Shown: piece by piece, positions 1 through 8,675 of the stretch
How the letters are laid out: the number at the start of each line of letters is the position of its first letter
How positions within the stretch are numbered: position 1 is the stretch's first letter
Program-made: the position numbers and the translations under genes
Notes under the pieces: model-generated
Databases searched by the model: none
What the model was told of the DNA's origin: nothing
The model's input: the letters and a program-made list of their open reading frames with translations, nothing else
Assembly (NCBI RefSeq): GCF_005869875.1
Contig: NZ_VAWG01000005.1
Location: forward strand, 1 to 64,000
Length of the DNA stretch: 64,000 nucleotides
Origin: Paenibacillus pinistramenti
GTDB lineage: Bacteria > Bacillota > Bacilli > Paenibacillales > Paenibacillaceae
Direction of reading: 5' to 3'

Positions 1-651
1 CCATTGCTCCAACAGAGTCTGCTTACCTATGGAATGATCTCCTTCAAGATGTGAAAGCACGCGGCACCGAAGAGGTTTTGCTCTTTATCTCCGATGGTTT
101 AAAGGGCATTGTGTCTGCCATTGAGCAAGTTTATCCTAAAGCGAAATACCAGTCTTGCTGTGTCCATGTATCACGCAGCATCGCCCACAAAGTACGTGTA
201 ACGGACCGGCTTGAGATCTGCCATGATTTTAAAGCCGTATACCGTGCGGAGAGTGAAGAACAAGGAAAGGCCGCTCTAGAAGAGTTCTGTACCAAGTGGA
301 AATCCAGCTATCCCAAGGTTGTAAAATCTCTGCAGGAAAACCCCTATATCTTCACATTCTACCGCTTTCCAAAGTCCATATGGAGAAGCATTTACTCTAC
401 GAATCTCATCGAGTCGTTTAATAAGCAGATTAAGAAGTACACCAAGCGCAAAGAGCAATTTCCACACGAAGAATCACTGGAGAAGTTCTTAGTTGCTCAG
501 TTTGAAGATTACAACCAGCAATTTGCAACTCGTTGCCATACCGGCTTTGACCAGGCACGCGCTGAACTTCTAGCAATGTTCACAACCACCGACTAAACAA
601 CGGCATCTACAAGAAATGGTTTTTCTATTTACACAAATTTCTTGACGCTAC
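1..651 (+). mobile_element. IS256-family insertion sequence, right part
   Basis: The window opens inside this element. The transposase reading frame ends at 596, and the 55 bases after it include a stretch around 626-651 (ttacacaaatttcttgac and following) that resembles the terminal inverted repeat of IS256 elements. The left end is outside the window, so the exact right boundary and the target duplication cannot be confirmed. It borders the AT-rich defence operon and may have helped bring it in. Confidence 0.75.
3..596 (+). CDS. IS256-family (Mutator-type) transposase, C-terminal part
   Basis: DDE transposase that cuts and joins the ends of its own element. The open frame reaches the window edge at base 3, so the N-terminal half is missing only because of the window. 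The visible part holds the second catalytic aspartate in FISDGLKG and the catalytic glutamate in TNLIESFN, followed by the usual basic stretch (KKYTKRKEQFP), all typical of the family. It ends with a normal TAA. No frameshift is visible, so the element may be intact and active. The G+C is close to that of the chromosome and higher than in the defence genes that follow. Confidence 0.9.
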   Translation: MAPTESAYLWNDLLQDVKARGTEEVLLFISDGLKGIVSAIEQVYPKAKYQSCCVHVSRSIAHKVRVTDRLEICHDFKAVYRAESEEQGKAALEEFCTKWKSSYPKVVKSLQENPYIFTFYRFPKSIWRSIYSTNLIESFNKQIKKYTKRKEQFPHEESLEKFLVAQFEDYNQQFATRCHTGFDQARAELLAMFTTTD

Positions 652-696
652 CCCAGCTCGTATGGAGATTTAAGTTTTTTCTTATAAATAGAATGG

Positions 697-725
697 TTAA
701 ATTTACCCATAAGAAGAGGTATACT
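697..725 (+). promoter_or_regulatory. candidate sigma-A promoter of the McrBC-like operon
   Basis: A good -10 box (TATACT, 720-725) lies 17 bases after a weak -35 (TTAAAT, 697-702) in the AT-rich gap between the IS256 end and the first gene of the operon. Inferred by eye from consensus only. Confidence 0.4.
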
Positions 726-780
726 AGTCTAAGGAGATGATTAATTTGAGTTAATATATTTTAAGAAGAAAAAAAACGAG

Positions 781-2130
781 GTGGAATTGAAAGGGTGGTA
801 TTCGTTGTCAGAAGCAATAGATTTTTATGTTAGCCTCTTGGATGATAAAAGTGCAGATGAAATTCTTCAGAAATTCAAGGAAACAGTTCCGGGGTTTTCA
901 AAGCAACCTCCATTAAAATTGAAAAAGAATCACATTATTCAAATATTTAAACGTCAAACACTTAAATCAAAAAGACGAAAAGTCGATCCATTTTTACAAC
1001 ACTTTTATAATGGACAAGATCTTAATGATTTATCAGAAGCTACTTCAAATGAAGACTTTTTAGCAAGATTATCTTGTAAGAATATACCTGATCATTTGAA
1101 AGTAGCTTTGATTATTAAATATGATATCAAGCTCGCTGAAGAGATATTACCGGAGTTACAAAGGAAATTAGAAAACAATGAAAAACTCTTCGATTATACT
1201 TTAGAGATTCAGACAGATGAGGAGGCGCTTAGGTTATTAAACCAAAATCTTTATCTTTATGCTCACCAAAAAGAGTCTCTTTTTAAATCAGCATTATTAT
1301 TACTATCTAATGAACAAATTAAACAATTCAAGATAGAACATAATAAAGTGAAAACATTATCACCCAAGGAATTCTACGTTTACTATCAGAGTGCTCTGGA
1401 GTATGGTTTATCCTCACTTGCTTATGCAATTCAACGTGACAATTTAGACTACACTACAAGGTACGGGTTAGTATTAAATTTCCTATATGATTTAGCTAGA
1501 AAAGGAAAAGCAGCAGTAGATGAATTAGAGAAATCACAAATTCATAAAGTTAAACTTCAGGAGGTAGAAGGTTCATTAAAGGAACTTAAATTAAAACTTA
1601 AATCAGCGGAAGAAAGTAGCAAAGAATTGGCTGCCGCACAAAGATCAGTTAACAACCTTCAAAAAGAGATTAGGGATATAAAAGTTACGCTTACAAATAA
1701 AGAACTGGAAAATCGGAAGTTAGGTGAAATAAATACGTCAAAAATTGAGGAACAAAAGACTTTATATCAGACCATAATCCGAGAAAAAGATCAAGAAATT
1801 CTTAATCTTCGTCATCAATTAGAGAGCTGGAAGGTCGATATAACAGAAAAAATTAATAGCTTTTGCGTGCTATATGAGTCCTCTGACGTATCACTCGCCC
1901 AATATCTATTTCCAGAAGTAATATTTGTTACCTTTAAGGATTGGGAAAAACAAAAAGATTCTCTTATTAAGAACGGACTCACCAGAATATATATTCAGCA
2001 AAATGGCATATCTTCGAAAAAATTATTTGCATTACAAAAGTCGCTAAATGGAATTCAGTATTCAACTTTTGTAATGCATGATCATAAATCTTTAATTGAA
2101 CTTTTATCTATTTGGAAGCGGGGAGAATAA
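781..2130 (+). CDS. coiled-coil partner protein of a McrBC-like system
   Basis: I do not recognise a named family over the full length. The 449-residue protein is lysine/glutamate-rich and helical. A long coiled coil is evident at about residues 250-350 (many K/E/L/Q heptads). After it comes a compact C-terminal domain of about 90 residues with alternating hydrophobic strands (EVIFVTF, TRIYIQQNGIS, STFVMHDHKSL) that recalls DUF2325-type Rossmann-like domains, though that match is only a resemblance. Its stop codon lies 4 bases before the McrB-like gene, so the two are co-transcribed. Coiled-coil partners are known in the CoCoNuT class of type IV restriction systems, which suggests a sensor or effector role. 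The start is GTG 781; TTG 787 behind GAGGTGG is equally possible. Confidence 0.6.
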   Translation: MELKGWYSLSEAIDFYVSLLDDKSADEILQKFKETVPGFSKQPPLKLKKNHIIQIFKRQTLKSKRRKVDPFLQHFYNGQDLNDLSEATSNEDFLARLSCKNIPDHLKVALIIKYDIKLAEEILPELQRKLENNEKLFDYTLEIQTDEEALRLLNQNLYLYAHQKESLFKSALLLLSNEQIKQFKIEHNKVKTLSPKEFYVYYQSALEYGLSSLAYAIQRDNLDYTTRYGLVLNFLYDLARKGKAAVDELEKSQIHKVKLQEVEGSLKELKLKLKSAEESSKELAAAQRSVNNLQKEIRDIKVTLTNKELENRKLGEINTSKIEEQKTLYQTIIREKDQEILNLRHQLESWKVDITEKINSFCVLYESSDVSLAQYLFPEVIFVTFKDWEKQKDSLIKNGLTRIYIQQNGISSKKLFALQKSLNGIQYSTFVMHDHKSLIELLSIWKRGE

Positions 2131-2134
2131 TCGA

Positions 2135-4159
2135 ATGTTTAGACTAGATCCAGAAGAGAAAAAAATATATGCGAATATATCACAATGCTTAATGCTGGGT
2201 ACATTGACAAGTAAAGATAACTTGAATGGTTCAATAGACGAACCAGTCGTGCCAAGAGGACAATCTAACAATCCGCAATTTTTTATTAAACCAGTATCTC
2301 CAGAACCTGTCCCTTTACTAGAATTAAATGTAATGTTACTAGAACGTAACATAAATCCTTTATATATCGGGTTGACTGATAATAACCTCAGGTTTCCACG
2401 TAATTTTTATCCAGCAGGATATACCTATACTTATGATTTAGATAAACGCATTGAGGCTTTAAGAAATCGATTAGAAAACAAATTAATTGTATTCCGGCCC
2501 CAGGTTAATTACATGATGGCTGCGGATGGGTACTCCGAGAAAATATTCAAGAATCTAGAGATAAAAAATATAGATGATGGATATAAAGAAGGTTCCGAGT
2601 ATATATCCGTTCCTAAGTTAACAATGGGCGTAAGCTCTTGGGAATCGTCTCTTCAGTCAGGCAAGGCCCTTCGCTTTCAGGATTATTACTATCATGCAGA
2701 AGGACCAAAGTATGTTATTTGTGGAGAGTATCTATATAAGCTAAATGGTTCTTGGAAAGATTCAGTGGATCAAGGATGGGCTTACGAATCTTCACTAGAA
2801 ACCGTAGAAAGAGTTAAAATTGATCCTGATGCAATTTCTGAGTATCAGATTTACGGTAGTGATTATTTAGTTTTCCTTGATAAGCAGTATTTACATGAAG
2901 CAAACTTTAGTTTCACTCAAGTTGGAAACTCAGATAAGGAACGCCTAGAAGTAAAACAAGACATCATAATTAGCACTTCCCCTCAACAAAATAATGAGGA
3001 TGAGGTTGATCAAGATGAAATTAACTATGATGACTTAGAAAGTCAGTTTCTAGAGCACTTAAAAACATTAGGAGAGTCAAAGGGACTATTCTATCAAATG
3101 AATGACCTTGTTAATTTCCATGTAAGTGTGAAAACTAACCCTATAACCGTTCTTGCCGGCATGTCAGGGACAGGGAAATCTCAATTAGCTTTACTTTATG
3201 CAGAAGCCATGGGACTTAAACAAGAGAAGAATACCCTTCTGGTCTTACCTATTAGTCCGAGTTATACAGAACCCAGTGATTTACTAGGATACCTTAACTC
3301 TTCTACAGGTCTTTATGTTCCTTCAGACACAGGTTTTGTAGAATTTTTGAAACATGCTAAAGATTATCCTGAACAAATGCACATGATTGCTTTTGACGAA
3401 ATGAATTTGAGTCAAGTAGAATACTGGTTTGCCCCATTTATTAGTATTTTGGAATTGCCAGAAAACCAAGAACGAAAGTTGAGATTGTATAATAAAGAAA
3501 CAGCTACCTGTCACAATCGCTCATATTATCCTGATTCAATTGAAATAGGGGATAACATTGTATTTATCGGTACTGCTAATATAGATGAAACAACGAAAAA
3601 CTTTTCAGATAGATTTCTAGATCGAGCTAATGTAGTAACACTGCAAAAACTATCCTTTAGTTCTTTATTGGCAAGAGAACTTGTCGAACCTACTAAACCT
3701 CTTATTTCATTTGGTTCAAAAGATGTTTTTACTAAATGGAGTAGTAAAGATCCAGCGATAAGTGCGTTTAGTTTGGAAGAGCTAAAATTTTTCGACGAGC
3801 TTCACGAAACAATACAACAGTATGATTATCAAAAAGGAGTTTCTCACCGTGTTATTCGAAAAATGGGGGAATATTTAAACTCTATTCCACTAAATCAACT
3901 AGGTAAACCATACCTTGACCGTAAAATAGTAATTGATCTTCAAGTTAAACAACGTATTCTTACTAAGATCCGGGGTTCTTCCGAACAATTTCAAGAATTA
4001 GTCGGAATTGCGAGTGACAACCAAGAGGATGTAAAACAAAGTAAGCTATTTGATCTATTTACTAGCAATAGGGCAAGGGAAATTAGTGACTTCGAATTTA
4101 CTCTATTGGAAATACATCGTAAAGCTCGGGAGATGGCAATCCATGATTATGCATCCTAA
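2135..4159 (+). CDS. McrB-like AAA+ NTPase
   Basis: Predicted motor subunit of a type IV-like restriction complex, which would translocate or remodel nucleic acid and activate the nuclease encoded next. ATG 2135 is chosen because GGGGAG sits just before it; an in-frame ATG at 2096 would overlap the upstream gene. Of 674 residues, the first ~300 form an unrecognised N-terminal region, likely the target-recognition part. The AAA+ core follows: Walker A GMSGTGKS (342-349), Walker B MIAFDEMNL (D421, E422; the DEMN form is typical of McrB/dynein-related AAA_5 proteins) and a sensor region GTANIDE with FSDRFLDRA. The canonical McrB motif MNxxDRS is not present as such, so ATP rather than GTP use is possible. 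It overlaps the downstream nuclease gene. Confidence 0.8.
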   Translation: MFRLDPEEKKIYANISQCLMLGTLTSKDNLNGSIDEPVVPRGQSNNPQFFIKPVSPEPVPLLELNVMLLERNINPLYIGLTDNNLRFPRNFYPAGYTYTYDLDKRIEALRNRLENKLIVFRPQVNYMMAADGYSEKIFKNLEIKNIDDGYKEGSEYISVPKLTMGVSSWESSLQSGKALRFQDYYYHAEGPKYVICGEYLYKLNGSWKDSVDQGWAYESSLETVERVKIDPDAISEYQIYGSDYLVFLDKQYLHEANFSFTQVGNSDKERLEVKQDIIISTSPQQNNEDEVDQDEINYDDLESQFLEHLKTLGESKGLFYQMNDLVNFHVSVKTNPITVLAGMSGTGKSQLALLYAEAMGLKQEKNTLLVLPISPSYTEPSDLLGYLNSSTGLYVPSDTGFVEFLKHAKDYPEQMHMIAFDEMNLSQVEYWFAPFISILELPENQERKLRLYNKETATCHNRSYYPDSIEIGDNIVFIGTANIDETTKNFSDRFLDRANVVTLQKLSFSSLLARELVEPTKPLISFGSKDVFTKWSSKDPAISAFSLEELKFFDELHETIQQYDYQKGVSHRVIRKMGEYLNSIPLNQLGKPYLDRKIVIDLQVKQRILTKIRGSSEQFQELVGIASDNQEDVKQSKLFDLFTSNRAREISDFEFTLLEIHRKAREMAIHDYAS

Positions 4160-5990
4160 AGTATTCATTGGTAGACGATTTAATCATGAAAATTGGATAG
4201 ATGCTGAACTTACACTGGTAAAGTATGATTCCCAGAAGTTATTTCCTTCGGTGGAAGTTAGTGAATATCAAGCAATTCGAATTAGCTTCGACTCTTATAG
4301 TAGTTCTGACCGATTGTATGTTGATCAATTTGATAGCGATGATATATTAGTTCTTGAACCAGGGAGTGTAAAAGAGCTTGTTCAAATTCGGGATATTGAT
4401 CATATGCCCGCCCCTGGACATTACATGGTTCGCCTTGAAACACAGCAAGGAATTTATCAAGGTATGTATACAATTAAAGGCAGTAACTTCGACGAAGACC
4501 GTTTGTTTTATCTCAGAAGTTATTTAGAACAAAAGGTTTCTGGGCTGTCTTATGATCTTGTAACAAGGCGATTTGGTGCATACATAGACGATGGTCAATC
4601 TTCTGTTCATGTACTGAATGTGTACAGGCATATACAAGCGAATTATTCGAAATTAAAGCATGCCCTTGAATCAATAATTGAGACCCCCTCTGAACATATA
4701 ATGCAGCAGTATAATATACGGTCAGTGTCTAAAAAGCCAGATATAAAAAGTCAACGTTGGCTTGCTATGAAGGGTGGAAGGAATAACACAAACCTAGACC
4801 GTCCAGAACATTATTATGAAAGACATGCAGTATTAACAACCAATGTTGTTGAAAATCAGTGGATTAAATGGTTCCTTGTTTTCCTAAAACGCAACCTAAA
4901 GGGCTTAGAAAATGGATTTAGAAATCGACTTGAAGGGCAACTGAATAAAGTCAATTACTCGAAAAGTCGCCTTTCCCAAGTAGATGACAGTTTATTTCGG
5001 TACGATCAAGCTTTTATAAAATATGGGAATGAGAAAGTGGTGAAACAACTTAGGATTGAACGGGATGGAATTACAAGAACTTTACAACAACAGGAAGATG
5101 AAGCTGTAAAAATCCAGAATGAGTTTCATAAAATACTGAAAATGATCGGTATGTTTTCAAGGTATCTAGAAGAAACCTGGTTAAAAGATATAAAGTATAA
5201 GCCAGTTTTTAAAAGACCACCGACCTTCGTACTCCGAGATCAACGTTATTCAGTTTTGTATCGTTTATACAAAGAAATCAATCTTCAGATGAAGCGAAAC
5301 TCCTCAAATAAGCACAGCACATATCCCTACAATCGCTCTTCTAAATTGATGGAAGTTTATTCGACTTGCTTAATAATTGATGTGTTGACTGATTTAGGGT
5401 TTAGTTGGGATACCGGATGGCTTGCTGACCATTCACAAGAGAGATTTATTGGTGAATTGTTAACGGGAGAGAAGATGAGCTTTATACAAGATGGTTACAG
5501 ATTGGATCTAACATATGACCAAGAGTTACCAAGACGTTTGAATGAAGATGAGTATGGTTTTATCGCGAATATCCATAATAGACCTGACATTCGATTGGAT
5601 ATATATGATACTACAGGCAAGCTAGTTCAGGCTTTAGTTGTCGAAGTTAAATATCGTAAGTATAGGTATTTATGGAATACTCAGTTCAACAGGGAGACAG
5701 ATGATTTTATTCAAATAAGCGATTATAACCGCATTCTGTATCGTTGCCCAATTGATATGAATCGTACGAGTAAAATAAATAAGGTTATTGCGCTATATCC
5801 CAGACAATCAAATAGTGTTGCTTTTGAACATAAGCATGATGGAAGTGTAACTTTTATTCAAATTGAACCGGTTGACCCTACTACAAAAGAAGTACCTTTT
5901 GGATATGAACATCTAAAGAATGAGATTAGTCAATTTATTAATCAAAATATTTCTTTGCACAAAAATGAAGAGGCGGAAAGGGTTCTATAG
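4143..5990 (+). CDS. DUF2357 / PD-(D/E)XK nuclease (McrC-like)
   Basis: Predicted nuclease subunit of the McrBC-like system. The N-terminal ~300 residues have the look of DUF2357 domains. The middle is helical with a coiled-coil stretch. The C-terminal domain carries a PD-(D/E)XK site: RPDIRLDIY (D482, D486) followed by VVEVKYRK (E501, K503), as in the PDDEXK_7/DUF524 family. Proteins of this DUF2357-nuclease type are commonly encoded next to McrB-like ATPases. ATG 4143 is preferred, with GGGAG at 4128-4132, giving 615 residues and a 17-base overlap with the ATPase gene, which implies translational coupling; ATG 4149 is an alternative. No terminator is evident after the stop. Confidence 0.75.
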   Translation: MIMHPKVFIGRRFNHENWIDAELTLVKYDSQKLFPSVEVSEYQAIRISFDSYSSSDRLYVDQFDSDDILVLEPGSVKELVQIRDIDHMPAPGHYMVRLETQQGIYQGMYTIKGSNFDEDRLFYLRSYLEQKVSGLSYDLVTRRFGAYIDDGQSSVHVLNVYRHIQANYSKLKHALESIIETPSEHIMQQYNIRSVSKKPDIKSQRWLAMKGGRNNTNLDRPEHYYERHAVLTTNVVENQWIKWFLVFLKRNLKGLENGFRNRLEGQLNKVNYSKSRLSQVDDSLFRYDQAFIKYGNEKVVKQLRIERDGITRTLQQQEDEAVKIQNEFHKILKMIGMFSRYLEETWLKDIKYKPVFKRPPTFVLRDQRYSVLYRLYKEINLQMKRNSSNKHSTYPYNRSSKLMEVYSTCLIIDVLTDLGFSWDTGWLADHSQERFIGELLTGEKMSFIQDGYRLDLTYDQELPRRLNEDEYGFIANIHNRPDIRLDIYDTTGKLVQALVVEVKYRKYRYLWNTQFNRETDDFIQISDYNRILYRCPIDMNRTSKINKVIALYPRQSNSVAFEHKHDGSVTFIQIEPVDPTTKEVPFGYEHLKNEISQFINQNISLHKNEEAERVL

Positions 5991-6092
5991 TAGTTTTTAC
6001 TTCAAATTGCAGGGGAAATTAATGGTTTAATATTTGTTTAATGAATTAGATATAAAATAAAGCACATATATAAGAAGTTCCTTAGAGGAATA

Positions 6093-6221
6093 ATGAAAGA
6101 ACTATTATTGTATATAATTGTTTTGGCGCTAATGAGCTCGTTTATCAGATTATTGCAACACCTCCACTCCAGTGAAGTACCATCAATAATCGTTAGAAGA
6201 AGAACTGGAGTTGTCAAATAA
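6093..6221 (+). CDS. possible 42-residue single-helix membrane peptide
   Basis: A short open frame begins at an ATG preceded by AGAGGA. It encodes a hydrophobic helix (about residues 4-20) followed by a basic tail (VRRRTGVVK). It sits about 100 bases after the nuclease gene, before the IS3 remnant, in AT-rich DNA. It could be a small membrane protein or toxin-like peptide linked to the defence island, or the remnant of a longer gene. No homology is recognised and chance cannot be excluded. Confidence 0.25.
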   Translation: MKELLLYIIVLALMSSFIRLLQHLHSSEVPSIIVRRRTGVVK

Positions 6222-6260
6222 AGAGCAGTTTGAAAACACACTCATCCAGAAATCTCATTA

Positions 6261-6510
6261 CTAAGCTGCTTGTGACAGCATTTTCTCACGATAAATAGCT
6301 GGCGGCCAGCCACCTGGATTAGAGGTGTAGATCCGCCGCCTGTTGTAGTAGACCATGATGTATCTGAAAATGACCGATTTTACATAGGCCATTGGATAGT
6401 GCTCTGTGTGGATCTTGTACAGCTTTTCTTTCTTTAGCGTAGCAAAAAAACTTTCCATTCTTGCGTTATCATAGCAACGGCCTGTGCCACTCATGCTCTG
6501 GCAGTCAGGG
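6261..6510 (-). pseudogene. IS3/IS150-family transposase OrfB, C-terminal remnant
   Basis: The frame encodes the last part of an integrase-core (rve) transposase: SMSGTGRCYDNARMES with the catalytic glutamate, then FFATLKKEKLY and the usual YYNRRR and NPGGWPP segments. The two catalytic aspartates and everything before them are missing. Upstream of about 6,510 the sequence is unrelated and runs directly into the kptA fragment, so this is a truncated copy and cannot transpose. It marks the right border of the acquired island. Confidence 0.85.
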
Positions 6511-6574
6511 TAGTCAGGGTAGCAGCGCGGGGCTGAATCCATTGGGATTCAAGCCCTCTTTTTATATTCAAACG

Positions 6575-6919
6575 AGATGGGCATGGGTAGGGCAGAAGGA
6601 TATCGAGCAGGTGGTCTGCAATTCGGAGAAACAGCGGTTTGAAATTAAAGGTGATCATATAAGCGCAAGATACGGCCACAGCCATGATAAAGTACAGTAT
6701 CCGGCAGGCGAACCTCCGGCTGTTTTATATCACGGTACGAATAACAAGGCCCTGGCGGCAATCCTGAAGGAAGGCTTGAAGCCGATGGGCCGGCAGTACG
6801 TGCATTTGTCGGAAGGCACTCATTTTGCATCGTTTGCGGGAAGCCGCAGAGGAGAGCTGGTTCTGCTGAGGATCGACACCTCTATAGAGCTGAGCTCAAA
6901 GTTCGTGCAGATTTCTTGA
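6575..6919 (+). pseudogene. kptA: RNA 2'-phosphotransferase (KptA/Tpt1) fragment
   Basis: KptA removes a 2'-phosphate from RNA ligation products by transfer to NAD. The readable segment holds core family signatures in order: KQRFEI, GDHISARYGHS, VLYHGTNNKAL, GLKPMGRQYVHLS and GELVLLRID. Both ends are lost. The normal N-terminal helix region (about 35 residues, LSxxLRHxP) is replaced by unrelated sequence coming from the IS3 remnant. The frame stops at 6919, before the last ~50 residues that carry the fourth catalytic arginine region and the final strand. I therefore call it a pseudogene broken by the insertion or deletion at the left. Confidence 0.75.
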
Positions 6920-6980
6920 TCAGCCTTAAAAATTTGCTTCATATTGCATTTCATATTGCGCTTCATATTTCTTGCATGTT

Positions 6981-7011
6981 CCCTCAAACGGGTCGTTTGG
7001 GGGATTTTTTT
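6981..7011 (+). terminator. Rho-independent terminator
   Basis: CCCTCAAACG pairs with CGTTTGGGGG and is followed by a T run. It lies after the kptA remnant and ahead of the lipoprotein gene. An almost identical hairpin sits at 8501-8533. Confidence 0.8.
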
Positions 7012-7146
7012 ATTCCTGACTTTAAAAATTTCTCCACCATCCATTCTTTAAGTTTGATTTAAGCTCCAGCCCTCATGATGTAACTATCAGGAAGACATCA
7101 TGCTAACCATTCAACAATAAATACCAATCATTTAAGGAGTGTTCAT

Positions 7147-8430
7147 ATGAAATCCAAAAAACTTATCAACGTAAGCGCCATTATGATGGCCTTATTACTC
7201 AGCGTATCTGCTGTGGGGTGCTCTAGTTCACAGGACAGCAGCGGGGCTGCAGCGACTCAAACTTCAAGTACAGCAGTGACATCAAGCGCTGCAGCAGCTT
7301 CAACAGACACAGCGGCTTCAAGCACTGCAACGGATTCAACTACTGCTGCAGCGGGTTCCACAAACGGAACTTCAACTGAAACTGCTGCTCTGGACACCAC
7401 AGACATGTTCAGTGACCGGGATTTGGAGCAGACGGCGGACCTGACAGCGGCCACACAAGTTACATTGGAGAGCAATAAGGATGTGACGCTGAGCAAGGAA
7501 GGTGTCTATGTTTTGAGCGGTGATGTAACCAACACAACCGTTGTGGTCGATGCTCCTGAGGATGCTAAAGTTCAAATCGTCCTGGACGGCGCCAGCATTA
7601 CGAATGAGGATTCGCCGGCCATTTATGTGAAGGCTGCGGATAAAGTGTTTGTGACCTCTACGGACAGTGAGAACCATATGGAAGTTACCGGAAGCTACGT
7701 TGCGGATGGGGATACCAATCTGGATGCGGTTATTTATTCCAAAGCGGATCTGACTCTGAACGGAAAAGGAACCTTGGAGATTGTATCTAAAGCAGGGAAC
7801 GGGATCTCTTCCAAGGATGATCTAAAAATCACTGGAGGCGTCTATACGATCAACTCTTCTTCAGATGCTATTGAAGCAAATGACGCCATTCTGATCAATG
7901 AGGGGACGGTTACCATAGATTCGGGTAAAGACGCCCTGCAAAGCGAGAACGATGAAGATTCCTCTCTGGGATACATCTACATTAAAGGCGGCACCTTAAA
8001 TATCTCTGCTGCAGATGATGCGATCCGGGCGAACAGCACTGTGCAGATCGATGGCGGCACGATTAACATCAAGACCTGTGAAGAGGGCATCGAGGCAACG
8101 AATATCAAGATCAATGACGGCAAGATTACGATGTATGCGAACAATGACGGCATCAACGCCGCACCAAAAGTCAATTCGACGGTGGCTATTGAAGTGAACG
8201 GCGGTACGATTGATGTAAGCATGGCCAGCGGCGATACGGACGCCTTCGACTCGGACGGCGATCTGTATGTCAACGGCGGCACGATTAACGTAGAAGCTTC
8301 CTCTTCCTTTGATGCTGACGGTACGGCGCAGCTGAATGGCGGCGACGTCACGGTCAACGGGGAGAAAATCACCGAAATTACCCAGTCACGCGGCGGCGGT
8401 GGCGGCGGAGGCCGGGGCAAGCGCGGATAA
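7147..8430 (+). CDS. carbohydrate-binding lipoprotein, Cthe_2159 family
   Basis: Exported lipoprotein with a right-handed beta-helix of the Cthe_2159 type, a family characterised as binding acidic or cellulosic polysaccharide. The start is fixed by TAAGGAGTG seven bases upstream. The signal peptide ends in the lipobox SAVGC (cysteine about residue 25). A Ser/Thr/Ala-rich linker (about 28-80) is followed by the repeat domain (about 95-400) with recurring NGGTI, GISSKDD, DAIEAND and DGINAAPK turns. The C-terminus is an unusual glycine run (about seven G) ending RGKRG, which could contact anionic polymers or RNA-like surfaces but has no known role. It stands alone between two near-identical terminators, so it is a single-gene unit. 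Confidence 0.85.
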   Translation: MKSKKLINVSAIMMALLLSVSAVGCSSSQDSSGAAATQTSSTAVTSSAAAASTDTAASSTATDSTTAAAGSTNGTSTETAALDTTDMFSDRDLEQTADLTAATQVTLESNKDVTLSKEGVYVLSGDVTNTTVVVDAPEDAKVQIVLDGASITNEDSPAIYVKAADKVFVTSTDSENHMEVTGSYVADGDTNLDAVIYSKADLTLNGKGTLEIVSKAGNGISSKDDLKITGGVYTINSSSDAIEANDAILINEGTVTIDSGKDALQSENDEDSSLGYIYIKGGTLNISAADDAIRANSTVQIDGGTINIKTCEEGIEATNIKINDGKITMYANNDGINAAPKVNSTVAIEVNGGTIDVSMASGDTDAFDSDGDLYVNGGTINVEASSSFDADGTAQLNGGDVTVNGEKITEITQSRGGGGGGGRGKRG

Positions 8431-8500
8431 GGAAGGATAGGAGTTAACGTGAATTAAGGAGTGCAAGTGTGGAAAAAGGAGTTTAATTGTGGAAAAGTAT

Positions 8501-8533
8501 CCCTCAAACGAGTTTGTTTGGGGGATTTTTTTT
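8501..8533 (+). terminator. Rho-independent terminator
   Basis: CCCTCAAACG and GTTTGGGGG form a stem followed by eight T. It ends the lipoprotein transcript and is nearly the same sequence as the hairpin at 6981-7011. Confidence 0.8.
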
Positions 8534-8675
8534 GTGAGGGCGGAGCGAGGGCTGTCTGGGTATGGCCCCACTAACGGTCCAGAATTGACGCGGGAACGCG
8601 GAGTTAAACGAGCGGGAGAAGCTGCCGATAAAGAAGGTAGAGTTAAAATTATCCAAAAGGGAACGGAGAATCTCT

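Noticed and set aside
6461-6574. N-terminal part of the frame that contains the kptA fragment
   Set aside because: It is antisense to the IS3 transposase remnant and has no KptA similarity.
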